Source: UBA964 sp031382085 (GTDB lineage: Bacteria; Pseudomonadota; Gammaproteobacteria; Steroidobacterales; Steroidobacteraceae). Taken from it: a DNA stretch of 64,000 bases. Both the position numbers and the translations under genes were made by a program. Location: NCBI GenBank assembly GCA_031382085.1, contig JANMYM010000082.1, positions 103,667 through 167,666 on the forward strand. Reading direction: 5' to 3'. Shown here one piece after another: positions 51,756-61,900 of this stretch (position 1 is its first letter; each line of letters starts with the position of its first letter). Under the pieces are notes generated by a model. It did no database searches, was not told the origin of the DNA, and saw nothing but the letters and a program-made list of their open reading frames with translations.

Positions 51756-54269
51756 ATGATCAGTTTTTCATGGAATTTCAGCCTTATGCCGCGATTGATG
51801 ACCGCTTTGTTAGCTTGCGGACTGCTCGCAGGGACAGCTGCGCGAGCGCAGACGCCGCCGGATTTGTCGTTTGTTGTCGGCGACATCAAGGTGCAGGGTC
51901 TGGAGCGTGTCTCCGAGGGCACGGTCTATAACTATCTGCCTGTCAACGTCGGCGACCGACTGACGCCATCGCGGGTGCGTGAGGCGATTCGCGCGCTGTA
52001 TGAGACCGGATTTTTTCGCGATGTACAGCTGCGGCGTGAAGACGCGGTGCTGATCGTCGTTGTAAAAGAACGGCCGTCGATCGAGAGTTTCGAACTCAAG
52101 GGCAACAAGGACATCAAGACGGAAGACCTGACCAAGAGTTTGCGCAATGTGGGGCTCGCGACCGGCAAGACCTTCGACCGTTCGGTGCTTGAGGACGTAA
52201 AGCAGTTTTTGACGGATCAGTACAACGGCCGCGGCAAATACGGCGTCAAGATCGACACCAAGGTCGAAGACATGCCCGGCAATCGGGTGCGCGTCAAGAT
52301 CGAGATCGTCGAAGGCAAGCGCGCCCGCATCCGCCAGATCAATGTGGTCGGCAACAAGGTTTATTCGGATAAGGATATCGTCGAAGACTTTGAGCTGAAG
52401 ACGCCTAACTGGTTGTCCTGGTACAAGCAGAACGACCGGTACGCCAAGGAAGCCTTGCAGGGCGATCTCGAAAAACTGCGGTCCTATTACATGGACCGTG
52501 GCTACGCGAATTTCGATGTTGAGTCCACGCAGGTGGCGATTGCACCCGAGAAAGACGACATCTTTATTACGGTAAACATCTCGGAGGGCCAGGTATTCAA
52601 GCTCGGTGAAATCAAGCTGGCAGGCACTTTTGTCGTGCCGCAGGACGAGCTCAAGCGCTATTTGTTAGTTCAGCCAGGCCAGACCTACAACAAGAAACTC
52701 ATTACTTCCACCCAGGAGCTGTTGCAGAACCGGCTCGGCATGGATGGCTATGCATTCGCGAAAGTCGATCCGGTGCAAACACCGGTCGACGGCAAGGATG
52801 AGGTCGGGCTCACTTTTGTAGTCGATCCAGGTAACCGGGTTTATGTACGGCACATCGTGTTCAACGGTGTTACCAAAATCAACGACGAAGTGTTGCGCCG
52901 CGAAATGCGCCAGCTGGAAGGCGCGTGGTTATCCAACGTGCTGGTGGAGCGGTCGAAGCAGCGCCTGCAGCGCCTGCCATACGTGGAAAAAGTGGAATCT
53001 GAGACCAAGCCTGTACCGGGTTCGGCGGACCTCGTGGATGTGGAATTCGAGGTCAAGGAAGGTCCATCGGCGCAGCTTGGTGGCGGTATCGGCTATTCCG
53101 AATCGCAGTCCTTCATCCTGACCGGTAATTACGCCGACAGCAATTTTCTCGGCACCGGCGAGCGGGTGGCGATCGACCTGAACAGCGGCCGCTTCTCGAA
53201 GGTCTACGGTATTTCACATACTGATCCGGCGACCAGCATCGATGGGGTCGCACGCACGATTTCATTGAGCTATCGCGACGTCACGCAATTCGTATCTGCG
53301 TCATCGGACTTCTCGTCCGAGACGCTCGCGGCCGGTGTCGACTACGCTTTCCCGCTGACAGAGTTTCAAAGCGTCCGGTTTGGATTGTCGGTGCAACAGA
53401 ACTCGCTGGTCACAGGCGAAACCGGCAGCGCCGACCAGGCGGTGGCCTGGGTGCGCAGCCCTAACAACGGCCGGCCATTTGCGCGGATATTTGATCAGCA
53501 GTTCTACGATGCCGCGACCGGCAACCTGGTCACTCAGCCTGTGACTTTGTACGGCAACAAGTTCACCACCTACGAGATGGTGCTGGGCTGGGGCATGGAT
53601 TCCCGCAACCGGACACTGTTCGCGGATCGCGGCAAGCGCCACACCCTGTCGTTGAGTTACGCGTTGCCGGGCAGCGAAATTCAGTACTTTGTCGCCAGTT
53701 ATGACGGGCAACAGTTCATTCCATTGTGGAAGCGCTGGACCCTGTCGCTGACCGGCAGCGTCGATTACGGCATGGATGTCGGCAAGACCACGGCCTTGCC
53801 ACCGTTTCGCAATTTCTACGCCGGCGGACCCGATAGCGTGCGCGGTTATCGCGAGAGCCGGCTCGGGCCCAAAGACCAGTTTGGCAACCCCTACGGCGGC
53901 AATCTCAAGGTGCTGGCGCGGGCCGAGGTCATCTTCCCGACGCCGGAAAAATGGAAGGCGCAGGCGCGGGTCAGCTGGTTCTACGACCTGGGCAATGTCT
54001 TTTCGACTGGCAATCGCTATGATTTCTATGGCAAGGACCGACTGGTCGACTTCAGCACTAACACGGTTCTGGCGCCCGGCACCCGCCTCAATTACGGCTT
54101 CAAGTATGATAAATTGAAGCACTCAACGGGTATTGCGGTGCAATGGCTGGCGCCGCTCGGAATCTTCCGGTTCAGCTATGCGGTGCCACTCAACGCCTAC
54201 CGTGGCGACGGCGTGTTGTATCAGGATGAAGAAGAGCGATTCCAGTTTTCAGTTGGCCAGGCATTCTAA
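51756..54269 (+). CDS. bamA: Outer-membrane protein assembly factor BamA
   Basis: BamA is the essential barrel that folds and inserts outer-membrane proteins. The 837-residue precursor has a signal peptide ending ARAQT, then five POTRA domains (about residues 35-435; for example FVVGDIKVQGLERVSEGTV). The 16-stranded barrel carries the conserved VRGY motif (PDSVRGYRESRLGP) in loop 6 and ends FQFSVGQAF. ATG at 51786 is another possible start nearer the signal peptide. The large 12.9-21.2 kb barrel protein would presumably depend on it. Confidence 0.96.
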   Translation: MISFSWNFSLMPRLMTALLACGLLAGTAARAQTPPDLSFVVGDIKVQGLERVSEGTVYNYLPVNVGDRLTPSRVREAIRALYETGFFRDVQLRREDAVLIVVVKERPSIESFELKGNKDIKTEDLTKSLRNVGLATGKTFDRSVLEDVKQFLTDQYNGRGKYGVKIDTKVEDMPGNRVRVKIEIVEGKRARIRQINVVGNKVYSDKDIVEDFELKTPNWLSWYKQNDRYAKEALQGDLEKLRSYYMDRGYANFDVESTQVAIAPEKDDIFITVNISEGQVFKLGEIKLAGTFVVPQDELKRYLLVQPGQTYNKKLITSTQELLQNRLGMDGYAFAKVDPVQTPVDGKDEVGLTFVVDPGNRVYVRHIVFNGVTKINDEVLRREMRQLEGAWLSNVLVERSKQRLQRLPYVEKVESETKPVPGSADLVDVEFEVKEGPSAQLGGGIGYSESQSFILTGNYADSNFLGTGERVAIDLNSGRFSKVYGISHTDPATSIDGVARTISLSYRDVTQFVSASSDFSSETLAAGVDYAFPLTEFQSVRFGLSVQQNSLVTGETGSADQAVAWVRSPNNGRPFARIFDQQFYDAATGNLVTQPVTLYGNKFTTYEMVLGWGMDSRNRTLFADRGKRHTLSLSYALPGSEIQYFVASYDGQQFIPLWKRWTLSLTGSVDYGMDVGKTTALPPFRNFYAGGPDSVRGYRESRLGPKDQFGNPYGGNLKVLARAEVIFPTPEKWKAQARVSWFYDLGNVFSTGNRYDFYGKDRLVDFSTNTVLAPGTRLNYGFKYDKLKHSTGIAVQWLAPLGIFRFSYAVPLNAYRGDGVLYQDEEERFQFSVGQAF

Positions 54270-54300
54270 AACAAGTGTTTTCAAGAGGTTAAGCAGCGAG

Positions 54301-54906
54301 ATGAATATGTCCAGCAAATGGGTCGGAGGCTTGTTCCTCGCGACGTTGTTAGCATCGGGCGCGGCCAGGGCCGAGCTCAAGTTCGGCGTCGTGGACTTCG
54401 CACGATTGCAGAATGACGCGCCGCAAGCACGCGCGTCGATTGACGCCCTGCGCGCCGAATTCACACCGAAGCAGAAAGAAATTGAAACCCGCGGTGCGGC
54501 GCAAAAAGCCCGCATCGACCGGTTTCAGAAGGATCAGGCAACGATGTCGCCGGATCAGCGTTCCAGACTGGAAAAGGAAATTCGCGACGAAGAGCGCGAA
54601 CTGGCGCGCCGCCAGAGCGAATTTACCGACGACTTCAACGCACGACGCAACGAGGAGCAGGGCAAGCTGACGCGGGTTCTGATCGAGGAAGTGCGTAACT
54701 ATGCGCGGGCGCAGAATTACGATCTCGTGTTGTCTGGTGATGCGCTCGCCTACGCGACTGCCTCGGTTGACATTACCTCGGCGGTGCTCGGTGCATTGAC
54801 TGCGCGCGCCACGCCGCAGGGCGCTGCGGCGGCTCCCGCCACGCCACGACCTCCAGCATCTGCAACGCCGGCCCCGGCGCCGCGGCCGCAGCCGCGTGGA
54901 AACTGA
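54301..54906 (+). CDS. skp: Periplasmic chaperone Skp (OmpH family)
   Basis: Skp holds unfolded outer-membrane proteins on their way to BamA. ATG at 54301 begins a signal peptide ending ARAEL, followed by KFGVVDFARL and a long charged coiled coil (KEIETRGAAQKARIDRFQKD, RLEKEIRDEERELARR), then the C-terminal strand region. The 201-residue protein is longer than E. coli Skp because of an Ala/Pro-rich tail (about 35 residues, ending RPQPRGN), which looks disordered. It lies between bamA and lpxD as usual. Confidence 0.93.
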   Translation: MNMSSKWVGGLFLATLLASGAARAELKFGVVDFARLQNDAPQARASIDALRAEFTPKQKEIETRGAAQKARIDRFQKDQATMSPDQRSRLEKEIRDEERELARRQSEFTDDFNARRNEEQGKLTRVLIEEVRNYARAQNYDLVLSGDALAYATASVDITSAVLGALTARATPQGAAAAPATPRPPASATPAPAPRPQPRGN

Positions 54907-54915
54907 TAAGCAATC

Positions 54916-55983
54916 GTGGTGGATAAACCGTCTTCTCAGGCGGTAACTCTCGGTGAACTAGCCGTGCAGTTCGGTTGCGAACTGCACGGTGATCCGCAAA
55001 TCCGCATTGATAGAGTCGCCGCGCTGCGGCAGGCTGGACCCGGAGCCATAGGCTTTGTGGTCAACAGCCGCTGGCTCGAGGAACTGCAGACCACTGCCGC
55101 CAGCGCCGTAATTCTCGATCGCGCACTGTTAGGTGACTGCCGGGTCGCGGCACTGGTCGCGCGCAACCCCCATGCCGTGTACGCTCATATTGCACAGCGC
55201 CTGCATCCAGCGGCAGTGGCCCGGCCGGGCCGGCATCCGACCGCAGTGATCGAATCCGGTGCGAGCATCGATGCCAGCGCCGAGATCCAGGCATTGGCCT
55301 ATGTAGCGGCGGGTGCCAGCATTGGTGCACGCGTGGTCGTTGGGCACGGATCGGTGGTAGGCGCTGGCGCCGTGCTGGCGGACGATGTGCGTATATTTCC
55401 AAAAGTCACCATCTGCGAAGGCGTGCGCATCGGGCCGCGCACTATTCTGCATCCCGGCGCCGTGATAGGCGGCGATGGTTTTGGCCACGCCAACGAGCAT
55501 GGCGCCTGGGTGCGTGTCCCGCAGATCGGCAGCGTCGTGTTAGGTGCCGATGTTGAAGTCGGCTGCAATACCGCGATCGACCGCGGTGCGTTAGGCGATA
55601 CAGTGATCGAGGACGGCGTCAAGATCGACAATCAGGTGCAGATAGGTCACAACTGCCGGATCGGCGCGCATACCGCGATCGCCGGCCGCGTGGGCATGGC
55701 GGGCAGCTCCATTGTCGGCAAGCGCTGTCAGTTCGCGGGCGATGCAGGTGTCGCCGGGCATGTGACTATCTGTGACGACGTCATTGTCACGGCCCGCGCG
55801 CTGATCACCGCGTCGCTCGACAAGCCCGGCGTGTACAGCGGCGCGTTCCCCGCCGAACCTGCGCGGCAGTGGAAGCGTCTCGTGGCAGAATTCCGTCGCA
55901 TAGGGAAGTTGCGCGAGCGGGTGCGCAAACTGGAGCGCGACGCTGGCATGGCGGATCAGGACGATGAGGAGAACGAGACGTGA
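54916..55983 (+). CDS. lpxD: UDP-3-O-acylglucosamine N-acyltransferase
   Basis: LpxD adds the second 3-hydroxyacyl chain in lipid A synthesis. The 355-residue protein has an N-terminal uridine-binding domain (LGELAVQFGCELHGD, AIGFVVNSRW). It then has a left-handed beta-helix of hexapeptide repeats with the catalytic His region GDGFGHANEHGAW and HNCRIGAHTAIAG, and ends in a helical tail. The start is GTG at 54916. It overlaps fabZ by 4 bp. Confidence 0.96.
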   Translation: MVDKPSSQAVTLGELAVQFGCELHGDPQIRIDRVAALRQAGPGAIGFVVNSRWLEELQTTAASAVILDRALLGDCRVAALVARNPHAVYAHIAQRLHPAAVARPGRHPTAVIESGASIDASAEIQALAYVAAGASIGARVVVGHGSVVGAGAVLADDVRIFPKVTICEGVRIGPRTILHPGAVIGGDGFGHANEHGAWVRVPQIGSVVLGADVEVGCNTAIDRGALGDTVIEDGVKIDNQVQIGHNCRIGAHTAIAGRVGMAGSSIVGKRCQFAGDAGVAGHVTICDDVIVTARALITASLDKPGVYSGAFPAEPARQWKRLVAEFRRIGKLRERVRKLERDAGMADQDDEENET

Positions 55984-56450
55984 GTGACAACGGCATCTCG
56001 ATGGATATTCTGGAAGTGATGCGCTTTTTGCCACATCGCTATCCGTTTCTGCTGGTGGATCGGGTCGAATCATGCATCAAGGGTGAATCGATCCGCGCGC
56101 TTAAAAACGTCACGTTCAACGAGCCGTTTTTTGCCGGACACTTTCCCGGTCGACCGGTAATGCCCGGGGTGCTTATTGTCGAAGCCCTCGCCCAGGCGGC
56201 GGGCATCCTGGCATTCGTGACGGCGGAAATTGTTCCGGACCACACGACACAGTTCTATTTTGTAGCGATCGACAAGGCGCGATTTCGCCAGCCGGTGATG
56301 CCTGGCGATCAGCTGATTCTGACCGCCAGGCTGGAGCGGGTTATTCGCGGCTTGTGGAAATTCTCGACCGTTGCGTACGTCGGTGAAAAAGAGGTGAGCT
56401 CCGCGGAAATGATGGTTGCGCCAGGCGATCCGCCCGCCAAGAGGGCCTGA
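55980..56450 (+). CDS. fabZ: 3-hydroxyacyl-ACP dehydratase FabZ
   Basis: FabZ dehydrates 3-hydroxyacyl-ACP in fatty acid elongation and competes with the Lpx enzymes for hydroxyacyl-ACP. The 156-residue hot-dog protein has LPHRYPFLLVDRV, the catalytic His in FFAGHFPGRPVMPGVL and the catalytic Glu in IVEALAQAAG. GTG at 55980 overlaps the lpxD stop; ATG at 56001 is an alternative. Confidence 0.96.
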   Translation: MSDNGISMDILEVMRFLPHRYPFLLVDRVESCIKGESIRALKNVTFNEPFFAGHFPGRPVMPGVLIVEALAQAAGILAFVTAEIVPDHTTQFYFVAIDKARFRQPVMPGDQLILTARLERVIRGLWKFSTVAYVGEKEVSSAEMMVAPGDPPAKRA

Positions 56451-56453
56451 GTC

Positions 56454-57227
56454 ATGGCGATTCATTGCAAAGCCGAGGTGTCGGGCCGCGCACAAATCGC
56501 AGCTGACGTGGATATTGGCGCATTCGCGGTTATCGGTCCTGACGTGGAAATCGGTGCCGGTTGCTGGATTGGACCGCATGCCGTCGTCAATGGTCCGACG
56601 CGCATGGGGCGGCGCAACAAGGTGTTCCAGTTTGCATCGATCGGCGACGCGCCGCAGGACATCAAGTACGCGGGTGAGCCCACGCGCCTCGAAATCGGCG
56701 ATGATAATACCTTTCGTGAATGTGTGACGGTCAACCGCGGCACGACCAAGCAGGAAGGCGTCACGCGCATCGCCAGCAACAACCTGTTCATGGCGAACTC
56801 GCATGTTGCACATGATTGCCAGATCGGCAGCCACTGCGTGCTGGCAAATCTCGCGACTTTGGGCGGTCACGTGGTGTTAGGCGATTGGGTCATCATGGGG
56901 GGATTTTCCGGCGTGCACCAGTACGGCAAGGTCGGCGCGCATGCATTCATTGCTAACAACGCGGCGGTGACGCGCGACGTGCCGCCCTATGTGCTGGCGG
57001 TCGGCCAGCCCGCCGAGCCGCATTCGGTAAATTCAATCGGATTGTCGCGGCGCGGATTTACGCCCGAGCAGGTGCGCAACGTCAAGACTGCTTTTCGCAT
57101 CCTGTATCGTGAGGATCTGAAGTTGGCGGATGCGTTGCTCAAACTGCGCGAGTTGGCGGGGCAGGCGCCGGAGATAGCTGCGCTGGTCGAGTTTATCGGC
57201 CAGTCGGAACGCAGCCTGGCGCGTTGA
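56454..57227 (+). CDS. lpxA: UDP-N-acetylglucosamine acyltransferase
   Basis: LpxA performs the first acylation of lipid A synthesis. The 257-residue protein is a left-handed beta-helix with the family's key residues in NTFRECVTVNRGT, the catalytic His in MANSHVAHDCQIG and GGFSGVHQYGKVGAHAFI, and a helical C-terminus (LRELAGQAPEIAALVEFI). It starts 3 bp after fabZ and is 12 bp from lpxB. Confidence 0.97.
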   Translation: MAIHCKAEVSGRAQIAADVDIGAFAVIGPDVEIGAGCWIGPHAVVNGPTRMGRRNKVFQFASIGDAPQDIKYAGEPTRLEIGDDNTFRECVTVNRGTTKQEGVTRIASNNLFMANSHVAHDCQIGSHCVLANLATLGGHVVLGDWVIMGGFSGVHQYGKVGAHAFIANNAAVTRDVPPYVLAVGQPAEPHSVNSIGLSRRGFTPEQVRNVKTAFRILYREDLKLADALLKLRELAGQAPEIAALVEFIGQSERSLAR

Positions 57228-57239
57228 CACGGGCAGCCC

Positions 57240-58388
57240 ATGAAAATTGCCCTGGTCGCGGGCGAGGCATCCGGCGATACGCTGGGCGCCGCTCTCATGC
57301 AGGCGTTGCTGCAACGTCAACCCGGCGCCGAATTCATCGGCGTTGGCGGACCGAAGATGCAGGCGCTCGGTCTCGTCATGCTGGCGCACGCCGAAGAACT
57401 CGCGGTCATGGGCATCACCGAGGTGCTGGCGCACCTGCCACGTCTGTTAGCTCTGCGCTCGCGCCTGCGTCGTGAGTTGTTGGCTGGCAAGCCAGACGTG
57501 TTCGTCGGAATCGACGCGCCGGAGTTCAATCTGGGCCTGGCACGCTGGCTGAAGCGCCGCGGTCTGAAGACCGTTCAGTACGTAAGCCCGCAGGTGTGGG
57601 CCTGGCGCCAGCGGCGGGTCAAGACCATGGGCCAGGCGGTCGATCGGGTGCTGTGCCTGCTGCCGTTCGAGCCGGATTTTTATCGGGCGCACCATGTGCA
57701 GGCCGAGTTTGTCGGACATCCGCTCGCGGATGAGATCCCGTTGGTCATCGATCGGCAGGTAGCTCGGTCGGCGCTCGGAGTTCCGGCGACTGCGATGGTA
57801 TTGGCGGTGTTGCCGGGCAGTCGTATTGGCGAGGTGAGCCGTCTGGGCGCAGATTTCGCGGCAGCCGCCGCACAATTTGTCGCGGCGCAGGCGCCGGGCA
57901 TACGCACCGTCGTGGTGGTGCCGCTGGTCAACGACGCGATCCGGGGCATATTTACCGAACAGGCCCGCGCTGCTGACATCGCCGCCGAAGTTCGCCTGCT
58001 GGACGGCCAGGCGCAGCGTGCCCTCGCCGCAGCGGACGTGGTGCTGGTCGCGTCCGGGACCGCAACCTTGGAAACGCTGCTGTGCAAGCGGCCGATGGTG
58101 GTCGCCTACCGGCTGGGTGCCGCCACGGCTTTTATATTGCGCCGCCTGGGTTTGGTGAAAGTCCCTTATTTCTCGCAACCGAATCTTTTGTTAGGCGAGC
58201 GGCGGGTGCCGGAGTTTTTCCAGGAGCAGGTACAGCCCGCCGCGCTGGCGGCGGCGCTGGCGCAGGAAATCGCGGATCCCGCCCGGGTGCGGGATCTCGA
58301 GCGGCGGTTTCTCGGCCAACACGAACGGCTGCGTTGTGGCGGCGCCGAGCGCGCCGCCGCCGCAATACTCAATTTGCTGGCGGGATGA
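57240..58388 (+). CDS. lpxB: Lipid A disaccharide synthase
   Basis: This GT19 glycosyltransferase joins lipid X to UDP-diacylglucosamine. The 382-residue protein has the N-terminal loop VAGEASGDTLGA, GIDAPEFNLGLARWLK, YVSPQVWAWRQRRVK, the nucleotide-binding LPGSRIGEVSRL, and SGTATLETLL. It overlaps rnhB by 4 bp. Confidence 0.96.
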   Translation: MKIALVAGEASGDTLGAALMQALLQRQPGAEFIGVGGPKMQALGLVMLAHAEELAVMGITEVLAHLPRLLALRSRLRRELLAGKPDVFVGIDAPEFNLGLARWLKRRGLKTVQYVSPQVWAWRQRRVKTMGQAVDRVLCLLPFEPDFYRAHHVQAEFVGHPLADEIPLVIDRQVARSALGVPATAMVLAVLPGSRIGEVSRLGADFAAAAAQFVAAQAPGIRTVVVVPLVNDAIRGIFTEQARAADIAAEVRLLDGQAQRALAAADVVLVASGTATLETLLCKRPMVVAYRLGAATAFILRRLGLVKVPYFSQPNLLLGERRVPEFFQEQVQPAALAAALAQEIADPARVRDLERRFLGQHERLRCGGAERAAAAILNLLAG

Positions 58389-58966
58389 CGCACGCACGGC
58401 TGACCGGCGTGGACGAGGCGGGTCGCGGCCCGCTCGCCGGCCCCGTGGTCGCTGCGGCCGTGATACTCGATCCTGGCCAGCCAATCGTCGGCCTCGCGGA
58501 CTCGAAAACCCTGAGCCCCGAACGGCGCGAGCAGCTGGCGGGATTGATACGAGCGCGCGCATTCGCCATCGGAATCGGCTGGGCCGAGCCCGACGAAATT
58601 GACCGCATCAACATTCTGCAGGCCACGCTGCAGGCCATGCGGCGGGCTGTGGAGTCTCTGGGCACGGCGCCCGGTTGCGTGCAGGTCGACGGTAACCGTC
58701 TGCCGCCCCTCGCCGACCTGCCCGGGGTGCTGCGGGTGGAAACCATCGTCAAAGGCGATGCCAGGGTAGCTGCGATCTCAGCCGCGTCAATCATCGCCAA
58801 GACCTGGCGCGATCAGTTGATGAATCAATTAGATACGCGTTTTCCTGGATATGGTTTCGCGATTCACAAGGGCTATCCAACGGCGGCGCACCTGCTGGCC
58901 CTTGACAGCCTGGGCGTATCACCAGTGCACCGGCGTTCCTATGCCCCGGTAAAATTGCGCGCATGA
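58385..58966 (+). CDS. rnhB: Ribonuclease HII
   Basis: RNase HII cuts RNA in DNA hybrids and removes single ribonucleotides. The 193-residue protein begins with the active-site segment GVDEAGRGPLAGPVVAAAV, followed by DSKTLSPERRE, a catalytic Asp in VQVDGNR, KGDARVAAISAASIIAKTWRD and HKGYPTAAHL. ATG at 58385 overlaps the lpxB stop, and its own stop overlaps dnaE, so the three genes are coupled. Confidence 0.96.
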   Translation: MTHARLTGVDEAGRGPLAGPVVAAAVILDPGQPIVGLADSKTLSPERREQLAGLIRARAFAIGIGWAEPDEIDRINILQATLQAMRRAVESLGTAPGCVQVDGNRLPPLADLPGVLRVETIVKGDARVAAISAASIIAKTWRDQLMNQLDTRFPGYGFAIHKGYPTAAHLLALDSLGVSPVHRRSYAPVKLRA

Positions 58967-61900
58967 GCACGCCCGGCTTCGTCCATCTGCGACTGCACAC
59001 CGAATTCTCGTTGCAGGACAGCGTGGTGCGCGTACCGGAGCTGATGCAGGCGGTAGCGGCGTTAGGCATGCCGGCGGTGGGACTCACGGACGAGCACAAC
59101 CTGTTCGCACTGGTGAAGTTCTACCGCGCCGCCATGAGCGCCGGCATCAAGCCGCTGGTGGGCGTCGATTTTCGCATCCGCGCCACCCAGGAGCGCGCGC
59201 CCTGGTCGCGCCTAACCCTGTTGTGCCAGAACGATGCCGGCTACCGCAACCTGACCCGACTCGTGAGCCGTTGTTATCTCGAGGGCCAGCAAAGCGGTGC
59301 GCCGCAACTCGAGCTCGACTGGCTTGATCGGTCCAATGTGGCCGGGCTCGTCGCGCTGTCCGGTGGCAGTGAAGGCGATGTGGGTCGCGCGCTGCAGATG
59401 GAGCGCAGTCTCGAAGCTAACAAACTGCTGGATCGCTGGCTCGACCTGTTCGGCGATCGCTATTACCTCGAAGTGGCGCGCCTCGGGCGCGCCGGCGAGG
59501 CGGCGCAGGTGGCGCGCACGGTGGCGCTGGCTGCGGCTCGCGATGTGCCACTGGTTGCGACTAACGATGTGCGGTTTCTCAAGCCCGGCGATTTTGAAGT
59601 CCATGAAGCCAGGGTCTGCATTTACGATGGCGCATTGCTGGCCGACACGGCCCGGCCGCGCAAGTACAGCCATGAACAGTACCTGCGCAGCCCTGCCGAA
59701 ATGGCGCAACTGTTTGCAGATCTGCCCGAGGCGCTCGCTAATACCGTCGAGATCGCCAAGCGTTGCAACCTGACACTGGATCTCGGCAGCAGCCGTTTGC
59801 CGGTTTTCCCGGTGCCGCCAGGATGGACGGCGGAATCCCTGCTGGAAGCGGAGGCACTGCGCGGACTGCTGCAGCATCTTGCTGCCGCCGCCGAGACCCG
59901 CGAACAGGATCCTATGCCCTACCGCGAGCGGCTGGCGGCCGAACTCAAGGTGATCGCGCCGATGGGTTTTGCCAGCTACTTCCTGATCGTCGCGGATTTC
60001 ATTGCCTGGGCCAAAGCTAACGGCGTGCCGGTGGGCCCGGGGCGCGGGTCGGGCGCCGGATCGCTGGTCGCCTGGGCCCTCGGAATCACCGGCCTGGATC
60101 CACTGCGCCATGACCTGCTGTTCGAACGTTTCCTGAATCCGGAACGAGTTTCCATGCCGGACTTCGACATCGATTTCTGCATGGAAGGCCGCGACCGTGT
60201 CATCGAATACGTCGCCGACAAATATGGCCGCGAGAAGGTATCGCAGATCATTACCTACGGCACCATGGCCGCAAAAGCGGTGGTGCGTGACGCCGGCCGC
60301 GTGTTAGGCATGAGCTACGGATTCGTGGACCGTATCGCCAAACTGGTGCCGTTCGAGCTGGAAATGACGCTGGATCTGGCACTGGAAAAAGAGCCAGAGC
60401 TGAAGCGCCTCTACGACAGTGATGACGAGATCCATAACCTGATCGATCTTGCCCGGTCGCTCGAGGGCCTGACCCGCAATGCCGGCAAACATGCCGGCGG
60501 CGTGGTCATCGCGCCGTCGGTGCTGACAGACTTCGCGCCACTTTATTGCGAGAGTTCAGGCGAGGGCGTTGTCACCCAGTTCGACAAGGATGACGTCGAA
60601 GCCGCGGGCCTGGTGAAATTTGATTTTCTCGGCCTGCGTACTCTCACCATCATCGCGCGGGCCGTGCGCATCATCAACGCGGCGCGCACCGCAGCAGGCG
60701 AACTGCCGGTCGACGTCGAGTCGCTGGCGTTCGATGACAAGGCGGCCTATGCGTTGTTGCAATCGGCGCAGACAACGGCGGTATTTCAGCTGGAATCGCG
60801 CGGCATGAAAGACCTGATCCGACGGCTGAAACCTGAGACCTTCGACCACATCGTGGCACTGGTGGCGCTATTTCGGCCCGGCCCACTGCAGTCGGGCATG
60901 GTCGATGACTTCATCGCGCGCCGGCACGGCCGCGGTGAGGGCCCGGTCGATTACCTGCATCCCTCGCTCGAGCCAGTACTCAAGCCAACTTACGGCGTGA
61001 TCCTCTATCAGGAGCAGGTCATGCAAATTGCGCAGGTGTTAGCCGGCTATACGCTGGGTGGCGCCGATCTCCTGCGACGCGCGATGGGCAAGAAGAAGCC
61101 CGAGGAAATGGCCAAGCAGCGCAGCATTTTTGTCAGCGGCGCGGTTGCGCGCGGCGTTGCCGAGATGCGCGCCGCGCATATTTTCGACTTGATGGAAAAG
61201 TTCGCTGGCTACGGATTCAACAAATCGCACTCAGCCGCGTACGCGGTGCTGTCCTATCAAACCGCGTGGCTGAAGGCGCATTATCCGGCCGAATTCATGG
61301 CAGCCGTGCTGTCCGCCGACATGGACAGCACCGACAAGGTTGTCACCATCAAGGACGAGTGCGACCAGATGAAGCTTGCGGTGTTGGCGCCGGACATCAG
61401 CGAATCGGTCTACGAGTTCACCGCTGTGTCCGGTCAGTCGGTGCGTTACGGCCTGGGGGCTATCAAGGGCGTCGGTGCTGCTGCGGTCGAAGCGCTGGTG
61501 CTGGAGCGCAGCAAGGGCGGGCCTTATGTCGGGCTGGAGGACATTTGCCGCCGGGTCGATCCCACGAAACTCAATCGGCGGGCCTTCGAGGCCTTGATTC
61601 GCAGTGGCGCACTCGATTCGCTGGGGCAGAATCGTGCCACCTGGATGGCGCGCCTTCCCGCCGCCATGCTGTTAGGCGAGCAGAATGTCCGGGCGGCCGA
61701 GGCCGGCCAGAACGATATGTTCGGACTGGCCGCCAGTCGGACCATGCCGCAGGGTGGCGAGGAAGCGCGCGTGTTTCAGCCCGAGTGGAGTGAGAGCATC
61801 CGGCTCGCCGGTGAGCGCGAGACGCTCGGTTTGTACCTCACTGGCCATCCACTCAATCGTTATCGGCGCGAACAAAAGCGTTTTGCAAGCGCCCGCATTG